NCBI GenBank assembly: GCA_029379385.1
Contig: CM055611.1
Location: 17,244,062 to 17,308,061, forward strand
DNA: 64,000 nucleotides
From: Quillaja saponaria
Taxonomy: Eukaryota; Streptophyta; Magnoliopsida; Fabales; Quillajaceae
Direction of reading: 5' to 3'
The notes beneath the pieces are model-generated. The model saw nothing but the letters and a program-made list of their open reading frames with translations, was not told the origin of the DNA and did not search any database. The translations under genes and the position numbers were made by a program. Positions 56,745-64,000 of this stretch are shown here, piece by piece. Position 1 is the first letter of the stretch; each line of letters starts with the position of its first letter.

Positions 56745-57640
56745 GCCTATTTAATTATAATTAAATCCTAAGTGTTCTTTCATTAATGACTCATTTAGGA
56801 ATTTAGCATACACTTACAACAATCCATATCATATCCAATAAGTGTGTTTGAGCTCTAACTAGCTTATCACTTAAACTAACTGGGCTCTAATAAGCATGTC
56901 TCAATTAGAACAATCATTACTGTTTTATTAAAAGCAAAACCATACAATTAATGACAGCTTGCGCATAGAATTTCTAACATTCTTCCATGTGAGCAACATT
57001 AATTGTAGTTTTAAAGTATTTTGAAAACATATTTAAGAACATAACTTTCGAGTAAGATATAACTTTTTTGAGGCCATAATTTTGAAGAAGTTTGGTCCTA
57101 AGACTGCACCTTAAAAAATTTAGTACAACTAAATCATAATAGCGAATCATGACAATCATTGTGCCCCTTAATCGATACAAAACTAATTCACGATAATAAA
57201 TGGCAACAACCTAATTGATAAAAAATCTAGATGTGGTAGTGTGACAAAAAAAATAGCATCCAAATGTGATATCAATATATGGTATTTTCATTGTTAGTCT
57301 TCCAAGTTATCTCGTTATATAATTATAAATCAAATTCTTCCAAGAAGTATTAGAAATTACATAAGCTTAGTTTAAACTTGTATGCCTTAATCATCATCTC
57401 GAGATATCCAACTAATGTCATTTATGAGACATACCCCAAGTTTACATAACAATCATACTTAAAAAAGACATGAAATCTGAAGATTTTAATGCAATAACAT
57501 GTCTTATAATGCACATATAACTTAAATCATATCACAAAGAAAATAAAGATTATTGTCATTAACATAACATACCATTCGACAAAAATATAAATAAAATATA
57601 TGTCTCAAAAGCATATAGAAAATATAATAATATGTTAGTA
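56745..57640 (-). mobile_element. Inverted fragment of the decayed copia family (3' end and LTR)
   Basis: Read on the minus strand it matches 22540-23390 of the element at 20903-23585: internal 3' sequence, then the LTR start TGTTAGAAATTCTATG at 56979, then about 235 bp of LTR before similarity is lost. It has no coding capacity. From 57530 on it is inside the segmental duplication, and its left-hand counterpart runs off the window at base 1. Confidence 0.65.
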
Positions 57641-59557
57641 TGATAAAAAAGAAAAAGAAAAAAGAAAAAAAAAAGAAAGGCAAATCTCACTAATTAATCG
57701 AGTACATCAAAGGACTTTACAATGCCCATGTTGTCTTTTATAAACCTCAGACCCAAGTCCCGTGGTTAAAGAATTAGCTAACATTTTCTCTTTCTCTATA
57801 TTAATATGTTCTAACACATTGTCTCATTGAAGCACAAAATTCATAGTTGCCAAATATTAAAATTACATAACCATTACCAAAACAAAACTACAAGTACCGT
57901 CATACAACTGAAAAAAAAAAAATACAGATAGTATCCAGACAAAAAAATACCATACTAAGGTTAACCACTAATGAATTATGTATTTACCAACTCAGTTACA
58001 AAATGTCCCTGTATATCTTCACCCACAATAATTTGCTGCCTAATATAACTAGTCATATGAAAAGACTGAAAATTTAGGCTAGAATAAAACTAAGAAAAAA
58101 AAAAAATAATAAGAGTCTGATGTCTCTCATTTGTGAAGAAAAGAATGCCTCGGTAGGGAAGATAGTAAGACTAAGGTTAGCAAAATAGGTAATGTAATAA
58201 TTTCTTAAATTAATAAATATAAATGACTATGTATAATTAACTTTTTAATAAATATTAAATAGTTAATCGAATACTATATATTTGAAATTATATTCAAATT
58301 CTCTTTTGTATTTTACTTGAATTCACATTCAAATTCAAATAATTAAATCGAATTCAAATTTAAATATTCAACAACTTGATTTGAATTTCAGCTTAAAAGC
58401 AAAGAGTAATTTTCCTGTTAATTGATATAAAAGGAAAAAATATCAAATTTTTGTAGCTGTTTCATTTTCAGTAGCGCCAAACGCCTCCGATTGTTTCTCG
58501 CTGGCTCAATCCGGTTCAGTTCCAACTCAGTGGGATAGAAGTTGAAACATAGACAATTCACTGCTTTGATCATCCTTCCAATTCCTTATGTCTCACTGGT
58601 AATCTTAGTTTTCTATTCTTTGTTTATTTTCCTGGCTCTCTAGTGCTACTTTAGTTCTGTGCTCTTCTGTCGGAGAAATTGGTGTTGTTCAGAATATTTG
58701 AATGATTTTGTGTGGGATGATTATGGATGATAGGGAATTAAAATTGTTGGGTGGTGTGGGAAATGGAAGTAGGGATCTCTTGGACCATGATTCCTTTGCT
58801 GGGTCTCTCTTTTCCTTCAATTTTACTTCTGGCCTGAATTAAAAGTGAAACCTCAATACCTACCTAAAAAAATCTTCATTATTGTCATCATATTTGGTTC
58901 CTAAGTCTAGAGTAAAATGTCCCATTCTCCCAGTAGTTAATTTTTATTTCCTTCTTTTTCTTATTTGAAATGAGAACGACACATATAGGATTCAATCTAA
59001 TTCTAAATTCTAAATTATGGAAAAAAGTAAATATAATACATGACACAAGTCTCACTACATTGTGAGCCATAGCTGAGCCCTTCTCGAGACACTAGACCTC
59101 ACCAGGATTACAGACCCATATGCTATCTTTAGGATAAACCACAACCCAGTTTCCCGTTTCGTTCCTAATTACTCTCCCTGGTCCTAGAATTCTTGTAGCA
59201 GCGTATCAATTGGTATTCAGTTTCCACCACCCAATTGGAGGTGATGACCAAGAGACGAAATTGTTTTATCATGCACATGAGAAGTGGAAGAATTCGCCAG
59301 AGTGAAAAACACAGAATTTAGCCTATTGAGTGCTAAGAGGTATATTAGAAAGGGGAAAAAAAAAGAGTTATTTATATTCAACCCGTAGCATCATATCTGA
59401 CCACTACTTATGCTATGGAATTAGTAACGGATATACACATGGGCTTTTTTAAGGACATTACCTGTCCAGAGCTACTTTCTTGGTGTGCAAGATGATATAT
59501 TTGCATACTGTTGTCCATGGCATGTTATATGAGGCATTTGGAATGGATAGCTATGTA
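57641..59557. other. Non-coding flank in the right duplicate
   Basis: It is the same content as 111-1983: AT-rich sequence, the 5'-leader-like stretch ending at a GTAATC donor, and intron-like sequence. It differs by two insertions (near 57677 and 58147) and by the 2-base change at about 59506 that breaks the frame seen in the left copy. Confidence 0.5.
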
Positions 59558-59562
59558 GATAT

Positions 59563-59893
59563 TGTTACAAATTAGTGCATCTTACTGCATTAATTTTCTG
59601 TTTACTAATTCAAGTAGTTTTTCATTTACTGTTTGCTATGTTCTGTTTACTAAGTCAAGTAGTTCAACTTCTAATCTTCAGGTAGAATAAGTCAAGCATC
59701 AAAATCTGAGTTAGCTAAGATTTTCATGAAATAGTTAAAGAGCTTTTAGGAATTTAAGTTAAACAGACCAGATTTATATGGCCTGCATTTGATGTATTCA
59801 TTCATTTAAGTCAGAAGCAATAAACACTTTTCTTCAGTTTGCTCTTTTTCTTTCTGCTATACAGTATACTACTTCCTCTGTTTTTTTGTTTCA
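59563..59893 (+). repeat. 5' LTR of copia element (right copy)
   Basis: 331 bp, TG...CA ends, about six differences from 1989-2320. Confidence 0.95.
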
Positions 59894-59993
59894 TGGTATC
59901 AGAGCCTCGTTGAGCTTTGTTGTCTCTTTTCTCTTCTTGTCTATCAAGTGTTATCTTGTTGGAGAAGATTAAAGTTAGTTCTTACTCGTTGAT

Positions 59994-60785
59994 ATGGAAG
60001 CTATCAATGGAGGAAGTGGTTCTAATACATAATATGGTGTACAGAAACTTGTAGGCATAAACTACAAGTACTGGAGAATGTGTATGGAAGCTTTTCTTCA
60101 AGGTCAAGACCTATGGGAACTTGTTGTTGGTGCTGATTTAGAGATTCCTGACGACACTCAGGAAAATGCTGAACCATGACGAAAATGGAAGATCAAATGT
60201 GGAAAGGATATGTTTGCATTGAGGACATCAATTAGCAAAGAGTACATTGATCATGTTCGTGATTTTAATTCACCAAAACATGTTTGGGAGACTCTTGAAA
60301 GTCTGTTTACCAGGAAGAGTATAGCTAGATTGCAGCTGTTGGAGAATGAACTAGCTATGTTGACACAGGAAGGTATGTCAATTTTTGAATACTTTTTGCA
60401 AGTTAAAAATATATGTGCTGAAATTTCAGAATTAGATGTTGAAGAAAAGATTAGTGAAGCACGTATACGAAGGTTTCTCAGTCGTGGCGTAAAGAAAGAA
60501 TATTCACCATTTGTTACTTCTATTCAAGGATGGGCAAATCAACCATCTGTTGAAGAGTTAGAAAATTTACTTTCAAATCAGGAGGCGCCGGCAAAGCAAA
60601 TGGCAAAGAATCTTGAACCAAATTCTGTCATCTTCTACAAAGGAAAAAATAATAAGATCACACCTGCTGGAAACAAAGATCATGAACAAGGCAGGAAAGC
60701 TACTGATGACAGCTCACAAAACCACAATTCGATCAAGTGCTATAATCTGGTAAAATTGGGCATGTCAAGAAAAATTGTAGAGTGA
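59994..60785 (+). pseudogene. Copia gag, right copy
   Basis: Same domain content as the left copy (UBN2-type capsid, degenerate zinc knuckle) with the same two early in-frame stops; the longest open piece is 60210-60785. It keeps ESLFTRKS where the left copy has lost a codon. Confidence 0.85.
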
Positions 60786-61972
60786 AGCTTTCCAAAGCAA
60801 ATGTTGCAAGTGAGAATGAAGAAATGGAACAACTCGAACGGGAGCAATGTTTCACTTCAGAAGTAGTTGAAGGAAGTAACGATGTTGCAGCTGAACTAAT
60901 ACCAACTCAAGCTTTTTTCAACCATGAAAATGGCAAGGAGGAGTGGATCATTTATTCAGGTTTCTCTCACCATGTAACCGGAAATGATTCATTACTCTTA
61001 GAGTTGCGTCAACATAATGGAGAGTGGGTTATTGTTACAGCTGATAACTCAACACATCCTATAGCAAAAGAAGGAGTTGTCAAGATTGGCGTTGGTGATA
61101 CAAGGACTGTCAAGTTGAATGACGTCTTTCGTGTTCCAGGTTTGAAGAAGAGAAATTTAGTCTCAGTCTCTCAAATTACTAATTCTGGAAAATATGTTTT
61201 GTTTGGTCCAAATGAGGTAAAAGTACTTGATAATGTGAAGAATATAGATGCTAATGTTATTTTCACTGGTGAGAAGAAAGGCTTCTTGTTTATCATGTCG
61301 GTAGGAGAAGCATATGTGAAAAAGACAAGCCAAACCGATAGAGCAGCAATTTGGCATGCTCGATTGGGTCATTTGAGCTATCAACTGCTACAAGAAATTT
61401 CTTTAAAGAAATTGGTGGAAGGCATATCAGCTCTACAGAATGTATAAGAAGATGTAATTTGTCAAGGCTGCCAATTTGGAAAATCACTTCGTCTTCCTTT
61501 CAAGAGGTCAACAAATCACAAATCTACTATGTTCGAGCTAGTTCATACAGACTTGATGGGACCAACGAAAACTCCTAGTTACAGCGGAATCCATTATGTT
61601 ATGGTGTTGTTTGATGATTTTTCAAGGTATACTTGGGTAAAATTCTTGAAAGAGAAAAGTGAAGCATTATCAATGTTTGTTGAATTCAAAAATGCTGTAG
61701 AGAAGGAATTTGGGACAGAAATTAAATGCTTATGGAGTAACAATGGAGGTGAATTTATGTCAGAGGACTTTTTCAAATTTTGCTACAATAATGGTATTTT
61801 AAGACAGATGACATGTCCGAATATCCCCCAGCAAAATGGTGTTTCCAAAAGAAAATTGGCTCACCTCGTTTCTATGAGTCTATCATGGCTGCATGATAAA
61901 AATCTCCCTCAAGAGCTTTGGGCTGAAGCTGTTCAATGTGCTTGCCAAGTAATAAACCATTTACCTACATGA
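60782..61972 (+). pseudogene. Copia protease and integrase, right copy
   Basis: Protease (with IIYSG in place of a D-S-G triad), pre-integrase and the HHCC finger are as in the left copy, with the same TAA at 61445-61447. The integrase core (61529-61972) is longer than in the left copy and continues through LPQELWAEAVQCACQVINHL, but has N in the second catalytic position (SNNGGEF) and K in the third (GVSKRK). Confidence 0.85.
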
Positions 61973-61999
61973 ATAGGTAAAGAAAAATCCCATTTTCAG

Positions 62000-62365
62000 A
62001 TGCTATATGATGTAAAGCCAAATGTAAATTACTTTCGGGTACTCGAATCGATTTGTAATGTCCATATTCCAAAATCTAACCGAACTAAACTTGACCCGAA
62101 AGCAAAGAAGTATATTTTTGTTGGCTATGATTCGTGTAGGAAAGGGTGGAGGTGTATGGATCCAGAAGCAAAGAAGTTTATTACTTCTAGAGATGTTGTA
62201 TTTGATGAAGTGTTATCCTATTGCTCTCCCCAGAAAAATTCTATTGGAGAGACTATTCTTGATAGAGATCAAGAAAGATTGCAGCTACTTCCAGAAAATA
62301 ATGTACAAGCTTTAAAAAATGATGAATGTCCAATTCCAAACACCTTAAATCTAGCTGGCGGTTAA
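62000..62365 (+). pseudogene. Copia integrase C-terminal linker, right copy
   Basis: Counterpart of 4423-4788, with a few substitutions. Confidence 0.8.
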
Positions 62366-62539
62366 CAGCAAGTTGAAAGGAGGCCCACAAGGGAGAAAAG
62401 ATAATCATCTTACCTCAAAGACTATGAGGTGCAGCTCAATCATTGTACTGTTACTTCATTCTTCTTTACAAAAGCAATAGATGAAGTAGAACGAGCAAGT
62501 TATGAAGACGCCAAAGATCATTCTGAATAGGAAGCAGCT

Positions 62540-63898
62540 ATGCAAGAAGAAGTTAAAGCATTAATAAAGAATGAAACATGGGAGCTTGTGCCAAAGTCTA
62601 ATAGTTGTGACCAGTTTCTTGTAAATGGGTTTACAAATTGAAGAAGAAGGCAGATGGAACTATTGACAAGTACAAAGCTTGTCTTGTTGCTCGTGGTTTT
62701 TTGCAAAATTATAGGCTTGACTATGAAGAAACATTTAGTCCAGTTGCCAAGATGGTGACAGTAAGAACATTTATCTCTTTAGCTGCTTGCAAAGGTTCGA
62801 CCTTGTGGCAATTTGATGTTAAAAATGACTTTCTTTATGAAGAGTTGGATCGTGAAGCTTTTATGGAGCAGCCAGAAGGTTTTGTTTCTAAGAAATTTCC
62901 TCATCATGTTTGCCTATAAAAAAAGGCATTATACGGTCTGAAGCAAGCTCCACGAGCTTGGTAAGCTAAGATTGCTCAATATCTTACTTTTTTGTGGTTA
63001 TAAAGTTTCAAGTTCAAATTCTAGTATGTTTGTAAAGAAGAAATCTGAGATTCGGGAAATAGTTCTTTTGTATGTGGATGACAAGATCATCACCAGAGAC
63101 AATGATGATGAAATTTCAAGCCTAAGGGCTGAATTGTCCATTATGTTTGAAATGAAAAATCCAGGTGAGATTGGCTTTCTTCTGGGTTTAGAAGTTGAAA
63201 GATCAGAAGAAGGTTATTTTATATCTCAAATGAGACATGCAACAAGCGTGGTGGAGCGTTTTAGCATAAGGGAGGCAAAAGCAATGGCTACTCTTATGGA
63301 GCCTCACCTCAAGTTAAAGAAAGATCAAGGCAGAACACTCAAGGATGTGAGAAAATTTCAATAACTTGTGGGCAATCTAATTTATTTAACAATCACAAGA
63401 CTAGATATTGCATATTCTGTGTGTGTTATTTCTCAATTTATGCAGAATCCAAGCAACTCTCATTTAGAGGCAACAAAAAGAATTATATGTTATGTGAAAG
63501 GAACTCTTGAATATGGACTCATGTACGAGAAAGGTGAACAGTTTCAGCTAAGTGGTTTTACTGATGCTGATTGGGCAGGGGATGTAAAAGATCAGCGTTC
63601 AACATCAGGCTTTTGTTTTAGCACTAGTTCAGCAGCAATTTCGTGGTGAAGTAAAAGGCAACCCACTGTCGTTCTTTCAAGCACTGAAGCAGAGTATGTT
63701 GTGGCAACTATGGCTACTCAAGAATGCATTTGGGTGAAGCACATGATTGAAGATATTTACAAGAAAGTTGACTATGTAGTACCAATTCAATGTGACAATG
63801 ACAGTGCCATTAAACTTGCTTCAAACCTAGTGTTCCATGGTCGAACTAAACACATTGAAACTCATCATCACTTTGTACGAGAAAAAATGTTGAATTAA
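62540..63898 (+). pseudogene. Copia reverse transcriptase and RNase H, right copy
   Basis: RT blocks ARGFLQNY, FSPVAKM, QFDVKNDFLYE, MEQPEGF and LYVDD, then RNase H GFTDADWAGD, STEAEY and CDNDSAIKLA. Stops shared with the left copy are near 62917 and at the TGA after AISW; the TAA at 63362-63364 is unique to this copy. A one-base loss near 62609 also shifts the frame before RT. Confidence 0.88.
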
Positions 63899-64000
63899 GA
63901 AATAAAGCTAGAAAGTGTTCACACAAGGGATCAAGTTGCAGACATATTTACGAAAGCCTTAGGAAAGCCGAAGTTTGAATATTACAGAGCTGCTATTGGA

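Larger units (their letters stand above)
57530..64000. repeat. Right copy of the segmental duplication
   Basis: This is the counterpart of 1-6420. It runs past the window end. The leader-like exon (about 58448-58582) and the copia insertion are both present. Confidence 0.95.
59563..64000 (+). mobile_element. Ty1-copia element, right copy, cut by the window end
   Basis: It is the same insertion as 1989-6785, with the same GATAT before the LTR (59558-59562). The 5' LTR is 59563-59893 and the primer site 59894-59905. The 3' LTR lies beyond the window. It shares the two gag stops, the Tyr in the protease triad and the Asn in the integrase with the left copy, but keeps a longer integrase frame and lacks the left copy's TAG in reverse transcriptase. 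It has its own lesions, such as a TAA at 63362. Confidence 0.95.

Noticed and set aside
1..64000. CRISPR arrays, bacterial operons or phage genes
   Set aside because: The sequence is plant nuclear DNA: introns, LTR elements and eukaryotic gene families. No regularly spaced identical short repeats with unique spacers were seen.

Overview
This is nuclear DNA from a flowering plant, most likely a eudicot. It is AT-rich, spliced genes carry short GT...AG introns, and the transposons are plant types (Ty1-copia, Ty3-gypsy, MULE, hAT, Helitron). The few recognisable host genes are plant families (SPX, UGT75-like glucosyltransferase, PP2C-like, PPR). I cannot name the species. The region is accessory and repeat-dense. 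Almost every recognisable coding region is a fragment or a pseudogene; the only gene that looks intact is a small two-exon membrane protein at 11843-12432.

Layout. (1) 1-6420 is repeated at 57530-64000 at very high identity, including one Ty1-copia insertion (1989-6785 in the left copy) at the same target site, so the copia insertion came before the duplication. (2) 6.8-18.9 kb holds two tandem copies of a small membrane-protein gene (8383-8906, broken; 11843-12432, intact), an isolated first exon, a MITE-like element nested in a degenerate AT-rich repeat, and a degenerate, internally duplicated PPR relic. (3) 19.3-23.6 kb holds a long fold-back element and a decayed copia element with both LTRs. 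(4) 25.8-27.6 kb is an SPX gene with two PHR1-type promoter sites but several disabling mutations. (5) 27.9-35.4 kb holds a hAT transposase scrap, a 924-bp inverted-repeat element carrying a UDP-glucosyltransferase fragment (Pack-TYPE-like), and a MULE transposase relic lacking its catalytic core. (6) 37-44 kb holds a broken inverted copy of the membrane gene, a PP2C-like exon, and exons of an unassigned minus-strand gene, flanked by two diverged direct repeats. (7) 45-47.3 kb holds a Ty3-gypsy gag relic and a short LTR with a methionine-tRNA primer site. (8) 47406-55614 looks like one Helitron. It has TCTCTACTA at the left end and a hairpin followed by CTAG at the right end, and it carries an RPA1-like gene, another copy of the membrane gene, a triplicated ~690-bp block and a 100-N assembly gap. 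(9) 56.7-57.6 kb is an inverted fragment of the same copia family as the element in (3), and it runs into the duplicated segment.

The coding regions do not form a pathway. The common theme is gene capture and decay: at least two transposons (a Helitron and a TIR element) carry pieces of host genes, and one membrane-protein family appears four times at different stages of decay.
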